From Nitrospira sp. (GTDB lineage Bacteria; Nitrospirota; Nitrospiria; Nitrospirales; Nitrospiraceae): a stretch of DNA of 41,442 bases. Position 1 is the first letter of the stretch. Every line of letters starts with the position of its first letter. The notes below the pieces were generated by a model. It did no database searches. It was given only the letters and a program-made list of their open reading frames with translations, and had not been told where the DNA came from. Made by a program: the position numbers and the translations under genes. The stretch is taken from positions 1-41,442 of the forward strand of contig VOPT01000058.1 of NCBI GenBank assembly GCA_009594865.1, read 5' to 3'. Of this stretch, positions 1 through 7,956 are shown one piece after another.

Positions 1-102
1 CGGGCCAATGCGATCTATAACAGCAAGCCGATCGAGGACCCGAAGGTGTACCAGAACTTTTTTGCCGCGGTGGAGCGGTCGTTGTTTCTGGTGAAGGATT
101 AG
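1..102 (+). CDS. C-terminal end of a lipoprotein-like paralog (partial)
   Basis: The window opens inside a reading frame whose last 33 residues are visible before a TAG stop. They align without gaps to the end of the next gene: about 14 of 31 positions are identical, including the shared Tyr-Gln-x-Phe-Phe and Glu-x-x-Leu-Phe patterns. This is therefore a tandem paralog of the lipoprotein at 107-709. The gap to that gene is only 4 bases, so the two are probably cotranscribed. The N-terminus lies outside the window, so a signal peptide cannot be checked. Function unknown. Confidence 0.75.
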   Translation, partial: RANAIYNSKPIEDPKVYQNFFAAVERSLFLVKD

Positions 103-106
103 TTCG

Positions 107-709
107 GTGGCCCGTCTCTGTCGATCAATCCGGTCCCCCTTCGGACGGCCGAGCGGCCGCCGGATCGTGGGAACCTTCTTTCTACTGACAGTCCTTACGG
201 CTGGCTGTTCGCCCTATGAGTGGCGTCATGAAAACCAATGGGAATCGCGCGACCAGATCTGGCTGTCAGAGGCGAGCCAGGTCAAGGTCCGGTCGGCGCA
301 AAGCCGGGTATTCGATGGGGCGGACCGGATCAAAACCATTCAGGCGGTGGTCTCTACCTGTCAGGATCTGGGCTTCGCCGTTGAAGTGTTGGATGAAGCC
401 CTGGGTATCGTCTCGGCAAAGAAGTTCGATGATTACGAACCGTCTCGCTTGAGCGACCCCTCCTATCATCTGTATCGGGACGACGGGCTGTTGATCGTGA
501 ATCAACACTTCCGCAGCTGGGGACCGTTTTACCACCGGAGCAATCTGGTTCGTCTCACGGTGACCGTCAGGCCGCGCGGAGAGGCGCAATTGGTCGTGCG
601 GGCCAGCACCCAGTATTACCTCAAAGCGATCGAGTCTCCCGAGCCTTACCAGCAATTTTTTCGGACCTTGGAACAGGCGCTCTTCATCCAGGCCAGCACG
701 TTGCCGTAG
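107..709 (+). CDS. Hypothetical lipoprotein, tandem paralog of upstream gene
   Basis: A 200-residue protein from a GTG start. It has a basic N-terminus, a hydrophobic stretch at residues 22-32 and a lipobox Leu-Thr-Ala-Gly-Cys with the lipidated cysteine at residue 34, so it should be an envelope lipoprotein. The mature part mixes charged and beta-prone segments and ends with the Tyr-Gln-x-Phe-Phe pattern shared with the partial gene just upstream. I do not recognise a domain. The start is close behind the upstream stop (4 bases), which suggests translational coupling. A shorter start inside the basic N-terminus would still keep the lipobox. Confidence 0.8.
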   Translation: MARLCRSIRSPFGRPSGRRIVGTFFLLTVLTAGCSPYEWRHENQWESRDQIWLSEASQVKVRSAQSRVFDGADRIKTIQAVVSTCQDLGFAVEVLDEALGIVSAKKFDDYEPSRLSDPSYHLYRDDGLLIVNQHFRSWGPFYHRSNLVRLTVTVRPRGEAQLVVRASTQYYLKAIESPEPYQQFFRTLEQALFIQASTLP

Positions 710-739
710 GCGGAACGTGAATGATCGCCGACCGGTCTC

Positions 740-1488
740 TCAGCGACGGTATTCGCTGACGGAATGTTTCTGGGCGCCGTTCATCATGCCGGGCGCGAGG
801 ACCGGATCGAGGTTGAATGCCACGCTGATGCGAGGAACGCTTCCGTGGTAGGTATTCACGGCATGAAAGAGCCATCCAGGAAACAGCACACATTGGCCCG
901 ATACCGGTGTATAGGAGATACTGGTTCCCGCGTCGTGCAATTCGGACATACTGTACTGAAGATACGGCGCCAGCATGCGCGGTAAACAGCCTCGAGGATC
1001 GTAAATCTGTAACTCTCCGCCCATTTCTTTCGTAGAACTGACCTCGCCGACATCCACATAGTACACGCCGGCCCAGAAACTGCCTGGGTGTGAATGGGCC
1101 GCATTGGTGCCGCCGGTCCGCTGTACGTTCGCCCACACTTCCACCACATCCCAATCCGGGCGGGCGGTGCTCTGTCCGCAGCGCTGCGACAAGGTCGTGA
1201 CCTGTTTGGCTACTTCCAACACCGGAGCAAACAGGTCACGCAACGGTTCGCCCATTCGAGCATGGACAGGTCGTGAGGCGACGACCAGCCGACGACTTCG
1301 GTATCTCGATGGGTCGGCACGGACGCCTCCCGTTCAAGAATCAGGGGCGAGAGCTCGGCGTTGATGCGGCGATGGTCAGCCGGAGTGAAGACCAGCAGAG
1401 GCGTGGAAAAGAGCGGCGTGATGTGTATCTCGATCTCGGTCGGCATGGAGAGTGTCCCATACTGATCTACGAGCGCGGACGGGTGCAC
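740..1488 (-). pseudogene. Putative 2OG-Fe(II) oxygenase, split by a frameshift
   Basis: Two overlapping minus-strand frames make up one protein of the small 2OG-Fe(II) oxygenase-like family known as TIGR02466. The N-terminal part (about 1488-1256) has the family opening Pro-Leu-Phe-Ser-Thr-Pro and a Gly-Trp-Ser-Ser segment. The C-terminal part (about 1255-740) has the double-histidine His-Ser-His-Pro-Gly-Ser, Gly-Val-Tyr-Tyr, Asp-Pro-Arg, the Phe-Pro-Gly-Trp-Leu-x-His segment and Arg-Ile-Ser-x-x-Phe-Asn. The frames meet near 1250-1258. One extra G in the GGG run there would read Leu-Glu-Trp-Gly-Glu-Pro and rejoin them. The N-terminal frame otherwise stops at about 1210. The start is either GTG at 1488, behind a G-rich Shine-Dalgarno-like run, or ATG at 1446. 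This is either a true frameshift mutation or a sequencing error; the family assignment is from memory of its motifs. Confidence 0.7.
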
Positions 1489-1616
1489 GGTATCCCCCCT
1501 AACAACGCAAGTCAACCTCGATGTTTACCCAGGGGTAGCGGCGGGGCTTTTTCGGGACAATCGGAGGGAGATTGGGAGTGACCCAAGAGCTGCTGGGCAA
1601 GAGGCGGGAAGGCTCC

Positions 1617-1645
1617 TTGACAGGGCGTTGCCGTCGGCCTAGCCT
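1617..1645 (+). promoter_or_regulatory. Putative sigma-70 promoter for the dodecin operon
   Basis: TTGACA at 1617-1622 and TAGCCT at 1640-1645 are separated by 17 bases. The -35 box is perfect and the -10 box is moderate. They lie about 45 bases upstream of the dodecin start, in the region between divergent genes. A TATAAC at about 1669 is an alternative -10 without a matching -35. Confidence 0.5.
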
Positions 1646-1688
1646 GATGGGGCCACGATCGATCTACTCTATAACCAGGGAGGCCATC

Positions 1689-1892
1689 ATGTCTGTTGCC
1701 CGTGTGACGGAAATCATTGCCGCATCCCCGAAGAGTTTTGACGATGCGATTCATCAAGGCATCGCCCGCGCGAACAAGACGTTGCAGCACGTCAGGAGTG
1801 CGTGGATCGAAGATCAGAAGGTGGATATCGAGGATGGGAAAATCACGCAGTATCGCGTGGCCTTAAAAGTGACGTTCGTGCTCAACGAATAA
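1689..1892 (+). CDS. Dodecin family flavin-binding protein
   Basis: A 67-residue protein matching the dodecin family over its full length: N-terminal beta strand (Val-Thr-Glu-Ile), helix with Ser-Phe-Asp-Asp-Ala-Ile, central Trp39, a Lys-Val-x-Ile-Glu-Asp-Gly-Lys turn and a C-terminal strand ending Val-Thr-Phe-Val-Leu. Dodecins assemble as hollow dodecamers that bind and buffer flavins (FMN, riboflavin or lumichrome) in the cytoplasm; the conserved tryptophan stacks on the isoalloxazine ring. ATG 1689 is chosen because it follows a GGGAGG ribosome binding site and gives the family's usual length; upstream in-frame starts add residues without similarity. The next gene begins 9 bases downstream, so the pair is probably one operon driven by the promoter at 1617-1645. 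Confidence 0.92.
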   Translation: MSVARVTEIIAASPKSFDDAIHQGIARANKTLQHVRSAWIEDQKVDIEDGKITQYRVALKVTFVLNE

Positions 1893-1901
1893 GGACGCAT
1901 T

Positions 1902-2078
1902 ATGAAAAATGTCGAGATGTCCGTCGAGGGAACCTGGTTGACCATCAAGGTGGATTTGTCGAAGGAGTTCGGCCCCTCGGCGTCGGGCAAGACCACCATC
2001 ATCGCCTCCACGGAGGGCAATGTCACGATCCCAGGACGCGAGGAAAAGATCGGCCTCAATGTCTACCGGAAAAAGTAA
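1902..2078 (+). CDS. Small conserved hypothetical protein (58 aa)
   Basis: A 58-residue frame with ATG 1902 behind an AAGGA site, starting 9 bases after dodecin. The sequence begins Met-Lys-Asn-Val-Glu-Met-Ser-Val-Glu-Gly, has a central Gly-Pro-Ser-Ala-Ser-Gly-Lys-Thr-Thr stretch and ends Ile-Gly-Leu-Asn-Val-Tyr. I recognise the pattern as a small protein family found in many bacteria with no assigned function. The Ser-Gly-Lys-Thr run resembles part of a P-loop but the protein is far too short for a nucleotide-binding fold. It looks like a small beta-rich cytoplasmic protein. The link with dodecin is from context only. Confidence 0.8.
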   Translation: MKNVEMSVEGTWLTIKVDLSKEFGPSASGKTTIIASTEGNVTIPGREEKIGLNVYRKK

Positions 2079-2212
2079 CGGCGAGGGCGCCTGACCGCGC
2101 CTGTCCCGTCGATGAGCGGGAAGAATGGAGACCAAGCGGGCGAGAACAGTGAAGCCGAGAGCATCATGTCCATCGAGCGGGCCGCTGGATTCTTGTCGTC
2201 AAAAAGAGGACA

Positions 2213-3832
2213 ATGCCATCCAGTGCGGGAACCGGGTCGTACACGAACTCTCGGGCGTCGTTGACCGCCATGCTGAGAACTCAGCCCAGTGCCGCCAAGG
2301 GGCCTGCTCCCACGATTCTCATCGTGGACGATGATCCTGACATTGCGCTCGTCTTGAAGGACCTCCTCGAGCATTCCGGATACCAGGTTCAGGTTGCCGT
2401 CACCGGCGCGGAAGCGCTGAGCAGGGTGAAGGCGGAATCGTGCTCGGCCGTGCTTCTCGATCTCATGTTACCCGATATGGATGGCCTCTCAGTGCTGACC
2501 CTGTTGAAGGGGATGGACCCCGCGCTGCCGGTGATCATGCTGACGGCATTTGTGGAGGTGGCCAAGAAACACGCGTCGCTCACCGAGGGCGCCTTCGGCT
2601 ATCTCACCAAACCCTATGACGGCGAGGAATTGAAGGCCCTGATCAAGCGGGCGGTCGGGGTCAAACATTTGTCCCTCGAGGCCGCTTCGGCAAAGCAGGC
2701 GCTCACCGCCAGTGAAGACCGGTTCCGCGAAGTGGTGCAGACGGCTCCGGACGCCATTGTGCTGGCAGACGGCGACGGGCGCGTGTTGTCGTGGAATAGC
2801 GCGGCAGAGCGGCTGTTCGGTTATCGGGCGGAAGAGGTCCTGGGGCAATCCCTGACCATGATCATGCCCGAACGGTATCGCGCCAATCACGAGCGGGCAT
2901 TGGAACGGGTGCGCACGACGGGCGATGTGCGCTTGAAGGGGACCGTCGTCACCATGCATGGCCTGCATAAGGACGGACGGGAATTTCCGATTGAGATGTC
3001 GCTCAGTAGTTGGATCTCGAGCGGCACGCGTGTGCACTGCGGGATTGTGCGTGACATCACGGCGCGGAAAGAGGCGGAGGCGCGGCTGCTTCAACAGCAG
3101 ATCGAGCAACAGGCGCTGTTGGATCTGATCCCGGCCATGGTGTGGTACAAGGATTCCCACAATCGCATTCTTCGCGCCAACCGGCGAGCGGCAGAGTCCA
3201 TCGGGAAAACCGTGGCGGACATTGAAGGGCGATCGACCGATGAGTTCTATCCGGAGGAGGCCGAACGCTACCATCAGGACGATTTGGAAGTCATCGTGTC
3301 GGGCCGACCGAAACTCGGCATCATCGAACCCCACCGGGCGGGAGGGAAGAAACAGTGGGTGCAAACAGACAAGGTGCCATACCTCGACCCGCAGGGAAAG
3401 GTGCTCGGCGTGTTGGTGTTCGCGCAAGACATCACGGATCAAAAGCGACATGAAGCGGCGCTTCGCGAGGAGCGGGACCTCGTCCGAATGGTGATGGAGG
3501 CGGCCGGCAACGGCATCGTGATCGTGGATGGGACGGGAACCATTCTCTCCGCGAATGTGCGGGTGGCGGAATTATTCGGGTATGCCCAAGGCGATCTGCC
3601 GGGGCAATCGCTCCAGCGGCTCATTCCTTCACTCTTCAGTTTTGGGAAATTCGAGTTGGCATCTGATCGCTGCGCTTCGACGAAGCGGGAGTCATTACCG
3701 CCCAATTCCACATGCGTCGGCCTGCATAAGGACGGCGTGGAGATTGCCGTCTCGATCAGCTCGACGATGTTGATGACGGCGAATGGCGCGCATGGCGTTA
3801 TTGCCATCCATCCCCTGGGCGGCGCCGGATGA
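2213..3832 (+). CDS. Receiver domain protein with three PAS domains
   Basis: A 539-residue cytoplasmic signalling protein. Residues about 34-150 form a response-regulator receiver domain: acidic Asp39-Asp40-Asp41, phosphoacceptor Asp83, Thr111 and Lys133. Three PAS modules follow at about 165-285, 295-415 and 420-535; the first two end with Asp-Ile-Thr PAC-type motifs and short coiled-coil linkers. Nothing follows the third PAS: no kinase, GGDEF, EAL or DNA-binding domain, and the stop is at its natural end. It may therefore act as a phosphorylation-controlled adaptor that binds a separate kinase or output protein. ATG 2213 has a close AGAGGA site; ATG 2270 is an alternative that removes a low-complexity start. 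It overlaps the next gene by ATGA, so the two should be translated together. Confidence 0.88.
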   Translation: MPSSAGTGSYTNSRASLTAMLRTQPSAAKGPAPTILIVDDDPDIALVLKDLLEHSGYQVQVAVTGAEALSRVKAESCSAVLLDLMLPDMDGLSVLTLLKGMDPALPVIMLTAFVEVAKKHASLTEGAFGYLTKPYDGEELKALIKRAVGVKHLSLEAASAKQALTASEDRFREVVQTAPDAIVLADGDGRVLSWNSAAERLFGYRAEEVLGQSLTMIMPERYRANHERALERVRTTGDVRLKGTVVTMHGLHKDGREFPIEMSLSSWISSGTRVHCGIVRDITARKEAEARLLQQQIEQQALLDLIPAMVWYKDSHNRILRANRRAAESIGKTVADIEGRSTDEFYPEEAERYHQDDLEVIVSGRPKLGIIEPHRAGGKKQWVQTDKVPYLDPQGKVLGVLVFAQDITDQKRHEAALREERDLVRMVMEAAGNGIVIVDGTGTILSANVRVAELFGYAQGDLPGQSLQRLIPSLFSFGKFELASDRCASTKRESLPPNSTCVGLHKDGVEIAVSISSTMLMTANGAHGVIAIHPLGGAG

Positions 3833-4302
3833 ACCTGCGCTTTGCGTTCATCATTTTGCTGTTGGCCTTCATTGCACTGCTGCTGGCCATCGGCGTCCTG
3901 ACGGCGATCCGGTGGCTCAAGATTCACTACCCTGAGCGTGCCAACGCCATCCTCACTGCAAGCGCGGTGATGCTCGCCGGCGCCGTGATCATGACCATCG
4001 TCGAACTGAACGATCGGCCGATGTTTCGCCCGCATGACCTCATCACCTTGCAAGAGCCGGTGGTGGCACGGACCATTCCCGTGGATCGTGTGGCAGGGAG
4101 TACCACCTGTATCATAGACCTACATGAACATCTGGGCGTGCTGGAGATAGAGATCGAACAGGGCGCGCTGAAGGCCCGGGTCGAAAGCAACAATACCTCC
4201 GCGCCGGTCTTTTGCCCGATCGGCACTGAGGTGCGCATCGATCTGAACTGGCTTCATCGCCTGACCGTTACTCGCCGACAAACGCAGGTGAGCGGGTCGT
4301 AG
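3829..4302 (+). CDS. Membrane protein of unknown function
   Basis: A 157-residue protein whose ATG overlaps the stop of the receiver-PAS gene (ATGA), indicating translational coupling. Residues 4-28 and about 40-60 are strongly hydrophobic and probably form two membrane helices separated by a short basic loop. The remaining hundred residues are hydrophilic with beta-prone segments and two cysteines, and should form one soluble domain on the same side as the N-terminus. I do not recognise a family. The coupling suggests it is a membrane partner, anchor or target of the upstream signalling protein, which is inference from position only. Confidence 0.72.
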   Translation: MNLRFAFIILLLAFIALLLAIGVLTAIRWLKIHYPERANAILTASAVMLAGAVIMTIVELNDRPMFRPHDLITLQEPVVARTIPVDRVAGSTTCIIDLHEHLGVLEIEIEQGALKARVESNNTSAPVFCPIGTEVRIDLNWLHRLTVTRRQTQVSGS

Positions 4303-4320
4303 ATAACCGGGAGCGCGCTC

Positions 4321-4350
4321 TTGACTGATCGATGTGGAGAGGCCTATCGT
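4321..4350 (+). promoter_or_regulatory. Candidate distal promoter before topoisomerase VI genes
   Basis: TTGACT at 4321-4326 and TATCGT at 4345-4350 are 18 bases apart. This is a plausible sigma-70 site that would give a 5-prime leader of about 350 bases before the topoisomerase VI genes. The 408 bases between 4303 and 4710 hold no convincing gene. They include a polypyrimidine region at about 4490-4545 with repeated TCCTCC. Confidence 0.35.
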
Positions 4351-4609
4351 ACCCGAGTGGGGGGAGTTAACGCCCCGGGGGAATATGTACAAAAAGGGGA
4401 TTGAGTGTTGAGGATGGTGTGCATGCCCGGCTTGTACCGGGAAGCCTGAAGTCCTCCCGAGATCTCCGCCGTATCTACCTCTCCTCGGTAGGTGCGTCCT
4501 CCTCCCACCCAAACAGTCCTCCTCGCAATTCCCTCCTTGCAACAGTGGATCGTGTCCCTTCCGCGACAGGTTGCGCATCAGGCGCAGCCGACCGGAATTT
4601 CCTCAAGGC

Positions 4610-4638
4610 TTGACTCTCCGCAACGTTCCCTGTAAACG
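4610..4638 (+). promoter_or_regulatory. Candidate proximal promoter before topoisomerase VI genes
   Basis: TTGACT at 4610-4615 and TAAACG at 4633-4638 have 17-base spacing. Transcription would start about 65 bases before the subunit B start codon. The -10 box is weak, so this is tentative. Confidence 0.35.
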
Positions 4639-4710
4639 ACGAGGAGGATACGTATCGCGCCTGTCCCTGCGCCTTGCCGATTCGCTGAATCCCTTTGCTT
4701 GAGAGGTTGA

Positions 4711-6822
4711 ATGGCCACCAAGAGATCATCGCCACGTGCCGAGTCTTCCACATCCGCGTCTCCCTCCGAATCCACCGAACCTGAATCGGCCGTCTCACGG
4801 AATAAATCTGGCGCCGCACAAAAATCTGCGCCTGCGGTCACGGCGGTGGAAATGGGCGCGCGGCAGCGCGAGATCTCGGTGTCCGAATTCTTCACGAAGA
4901 ATCGGCACCTGCTGGGATTCGACAATCCGCGGAAGGCGTTGCTGACGTGCGTGAAAGAAGCCGTCGACAACTCGCTCGATGCCTGTGAAGAAGCGGGCAT
5001 CCTTCCTGACGTGACGGTGAAACTGGAAGTGGTCACGAATGGACCCTCTCCAGTCGCACCGAGCCAGGCAACCCGCTTCCGCATCACGGTGACCGACAAC
5101 GGCCCGGGGATTGTCCGCCAGCAGATTCCGCGCGTCTTTGCGAAGTTGCTCTATGGGTCCAAATTTCACCGCATGCGGATGAGCCGGGGACAGCAGGGCA
5201 TCGGCATTTCCGCGGCCGGTATGTACGGCCAGCTCACGACCGGGAAACCGGTCAAGGTGATCTCCCGCACCGGGCCACGAGCCGCGGCTCATTACTTCGA
5301 AGTGCAAATCGACACGAAAAAGAATGAACCACTGGTGCATGAGAATAAACAAATCGAGTGGTCGCAACCGCAAGGCACCGAGGTGGTGCTGGAAGTGGAA
5401 GGCCGGTACCAGAAAGGTCGCGCCTCGGTGGATGAATGGCTGGAACAGACATCGATTGCCAATCCGCATGTGCGACTGACGTATCATACGCCGGAAGGGG
5501 AACAGAAGAATTACCCTCGCACCTATCATGAGTTGCCGCCGTCGCCTAAGGAGATCAAGCCGCATCCCTACGGCATCGAGTTCGGAGCGTTGCTCAAGAT
5601 GTTGCAGGATACGAAGAGTCACACGGTCGCATCGTTTTTAGCCAGTGACTTTTGCCGGGTGTCTCCCGCGCTGGCCGAGGAGATCTGCAAAGCCGCAAAA
5701 CTGTCGCCCGCGACCACACCTCGCGATGTCAAACCTCAGGCGGCGGAGACGCTCTACAAAACCATTCAAAGCACCAAGATCATGGCCCCGCCGACGAATT
5801 GCATTTCCCCGATCGGCGAAAAGGCGATTCTTTCGGGCCTCTATAAGCAGATCAAGGGCGAGTTCTATACGGCGGTCAGTCGGCCACCGGCCGTGTACCG
5901 CGGATACCCTTTTGTCATTGAAGCCGGGCTGGCATTCGGGAAAGGGCCGGAAGAAGTCTCGAAGCCGCAGCGAGCGGCGGTCCCGCTGGCGGAAGGCGAA
6001 GATCAGGGCAACGACACCGAGCAGGCGCGGGTGATCCGATACGCCAACCGGGTGCCGTTGCTGTATCAACAATCAGCCTGCGCGACCTTCAAAGCGGTAC
6101 TCAGTACCACGTGGCGGAATTATGGCGTGAGCCAGTCGCGAGGCGCGTTGCCTGCCGGACCGATGGTGATCTTTGTCCATATGGCCTCCGTCTGGGTGCC
6201 ATTCACCAGCGAGTCGAAGGAAGCCATCGCCGACTACGACGAAATTCAGAAGGAAATTACCCTGGCTCTGCGCGAAGCCGGCCGGCGGTTGGGAATTTTT
6301 CTGCGCAGGCGCGAACGGGCTGCCAGCGAATTCCGGCGGCGCAACATCTTCGAACTCTATATCGAAGAAGTGGTTGCCGCGTGCAATCGGTTGAAGGGCG
6401 GAAACTTGCCCACGGAAAAATTGAAAGAACAGCTGCACAAAATCGCCAGTTCACGGACGGGTGGCCTCAAGACGGATGAAGCGCTCGGGAAAACCGGCGC
6501 CGGACCTGAAGGGTTGCCCCATTCCATCATCGTCACAGCGGAAGGCATTGAGGGAGAGCGCGAGATCGCCGGGAATGTCCCTGCGCCAGCGGATGGTCCG
6601 GTGAACTCGGCCTCTTCTGACACCGCTTCCTCGACGAAGATTCCCACAAAAGGCAGACGGGCGGTCGTAACCGCGCCTCGGTCGAAAATAAGTCGGTCTG
6701 TCTCGAATGACAAACGGAAACCCGGGCAGCAGGAGCTATTCGCCGAAGCGGCTGATGGGAGGAAGGCGTCAGCTCGGCAGGCACCCGCTAAGACGGCGAC
6801 AGCCACTCGCAAAAGGAAATAG
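4711..6822 (+). CDS. top6B: DNA topoisomerase VI subunit B
   Basis: A 703-residue ATPase subunit of the type IIB topoisomerase, which passes one duplex through another with ATP. The GHKL ATPase motifs are intact: Glu83-x3-Asn87-Ser-x-Asp-Ala (N box), Asp129-Asn-Gly-Pro-Gly (G1) and Arg159-Gly-Gln-Gln-Gly-Ile-Gly (G2). A helix-two-turn-helix-like middle follows, then a transducer domain with the switch lysine Lys503 in Glu-Ser-Lys-Glu-Ala-Ile. Archaeal homologs are about 530 residues. Here there is a Ser/Glu-rich N-terminal extension of about 45 residues and a C-terminal extension from about 590 that is poorly structured and ends in a basic Arg-Lys-Arg-Lys tail, which may bind DNA. ATG 4711 has a GAGAGG site. 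Subunit A starts 8 bases downstream, so the two form an operon. Confidence 0.96.
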   Translation: MATKRSSPRAESSTSASPSESTEPESAVSRNKSGAAQKSAPAVTAVEMGARQREISVSEFFTKNRHLLGFDNPRKALLTCVKEAVDNSLDACEEAGILPDVTVKLEVVTNGPSPVAPSQATRFRITVTDNGPGIVRQQIPRVFAKLLYGSKFHRMRMSRGQQGIGISAAGMYGQLTTGKPVKVISRTGPRAAAHYFEVQIDTKKNEPLVHENKQIEWSQPQGTEVVLEVEGRYQKGRASVDEWLEQTSIANPHVRLTYHTPEGEQKNYPRTYHELPPSPKEIKPHPYGIEFGALLKMLQDTKSHTVASFLASDFCRVSPALAEEICKAAKLSPATTPRDVKPQAAETLYKTIQSTKIMAPPTNCISPIGEKAILSGLYKQIKGEFYTAVSRPPAVYRGYPFVIEAGLAFGKGPEEVSKPQRAAVPLAEGEDQGNDTEQARVIRYANRVPLLYQQSACATFKAVLSTTWRNYGVSQSRGALPAGPMVIFVHMASVWVPFTSESKEAIADYDEIQKEITLALREAGRRLGIFLRRRERAASEFRRRNIFELYIEEVVAACNRLKGGNLPTEKLKEQLHKIASSRTGGLKTDEALGKTGAGPEGLPHSIIVTAEGIEGEREIAGNVPAPADGPVNSASSDTASSTKIPTKGRRAVVTAPRSKISRSVSNDKRKPGQQELFAEAADGRKASARQAPAKTATATRKRK

Positions 6823-6830
6823 GACAGCTT

Positions 6831-7937
6831 ATGGCACAGGCAAAACCGAAAAAGAACGGTACAGTGGCAAAAAAGCTGGTCGGCATGGCCGATGTCGTCA
6901 TTTCCGCGGCACAACGATCGAAAGACCCGACATTCGAGATTCCCATTCGAGCGCTGTCCAATGTCTCGTTCAATCCCCGTAAGGGCCTGATCGAGATGGG
7001 TGAGAAGAAACAAGCGCGCACGTTCTTCAACGTCGGCATGGCCAAGAAGTTTATGCAGACGATGCTGGTGGCCGACGCCCTGGCTGAGCTGCAGCAGGCC
7101 GATTTGACCACCTCGTTGAGGGAAATCTATTACCGCACCAAACACACGATTCAAGATTCGCACGAGAACACGTTCGATACGCAGGATGAGTCCGATCCGA
7201 TCATCGAGGATCTGGAGGTGTCGCTCATTGCGTTGCGTGAAGAACTCCATGTGCGGGCGGAAAATAGCGGAAGCATCGTCGGCCCGGTGGTCTTCGGCGA
7301 TGACGGTGACCGGGTGGATTGCGCCAAATTAGGGAAGGGCGGCTATTCCGTGCCCTCGATCGTCGAGCCGGAATATTTGGAGATCCGCCGCTGTACCGCC
7401 GATTTTCTCCTGTTGGTTGAGAAGGGCACGCAGTGGAATCGCCTGTCGGAAGATAAATTCTGGCGACGTTACAACTGTGTCTTATTGACGGGGAACGGGC
7501 AGCCTCCGCGCGGGGTACGGCGCTTGGCGCGGCGACTTCATGAAGAACACAAGTTGCCGGTCTATGTTCTGGTCGATAACGATCCCTGGGGATACTATAT
7601 CTACTCCGTGGTGAAACAGGGGTCGATCAATCTTGCGTTCGAAAGCCAGCGCATGGCCATCCCCAAGGCGAAATTTATTGGACTCTCCAGCGCGGATCCC
7701 GAGCGGTACGAGCTGCCGCGCAATGTCGGCATCAAGCTGAACGACAAGGACATCACCCGGGCTAAGGAATTGCTGAACTATCAGTGGTTCCAGAAGCCGG
7801 CCTGGCAGCAGGAAATCAAGCGCATGCTCACGAACGGGCTCAAGTACGAATTAGACGCGCTGGCGAATAAGGACTTCCAATACTTAACCAAGAAGTACCT
7901 CCCGCGTAAGCTGAAGGAAAAGGATTGGCTCGATTAG
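6831..7937 (+). CDS. top6A: DNA topoisomerase VI subunit A (Spo11-like)
   Basis: A 368-residue DNA-cleaving subunit, homologous to eukaryotic Spo11. A winged-helix (5Y-CAP) domain carries the catalytic tyrosine in Leu-Arg-Glu-Ile-Tyr100-Tyr101-Arg; by family alignment the second tyrosine should attack DNA and leave 2-base 5-prime overhangs. The Toprim domain has its metal ligands: Glu197 and Asp249-x-Asp251 in Leu-Val-Asp-Asn-Asp-Pro-Trp-Gly. Length fits archaeal subunits of about 370-390. It follows subunit B by 8 bases, and both together should give an active A2B2 enzyme. The order B then A and the intact catalytic residues argue for a functional housekeeping-type enzyme and against a defence-type fragment. 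Confidence 0.96.
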   Translation: MAQAKPKKNGTVAKKLVGMADVVISAAQRSKDPTFEIPIRALSNVSFNPRKGLIEMGEKKQARTFFNVGMAKKFMQTMLVADALAELQQADLTTSLREIYYRTKHTIQDSHENTFDTQDESDPIIEDLEVSLIALREELHVRAENSGSIVGPVVFGDDGDRVDCAKLGKGGYSVPSIVEPEYLEIRRCTADFLLLVEKGTQWNRLSEDKFWRRYNCVLLTGNGQPPRGVRRLARRLHEEHKLPVYVLVDNDPWGYYIYSVVKQGSINLAFESQRMAIPKAKFIGLSSADPERYELPRNVGIKLNDKDITRAKELLNYQWFQKPAWQQEIKRMLTNGLKYELDALANKDFQYLTKKYLPRKLKEKDWLD

Positions 7938-7956
7938 CGAACGAGGGGAGAGCGAT

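Noticed and set aside
2489..3451. A 320-residue open frame on the minus strand
   Set aside because: It is antisense to the receiver-PAS gene, whose domains are unmistakable; its composition is His/Arg-rich as expected for a shadow.
4490..4545. Repeated TCCTCC tracts as a tandem repeat or CRISPR-like array
   Set aside because: The copies are short, irregularly spaced and have no spacers of constant length.
6357..7250. A 297-residue minus-strand frame across the topoisomerase VI subunit junction
   Set aside because: It is a shadow of two strongly conserved genes.
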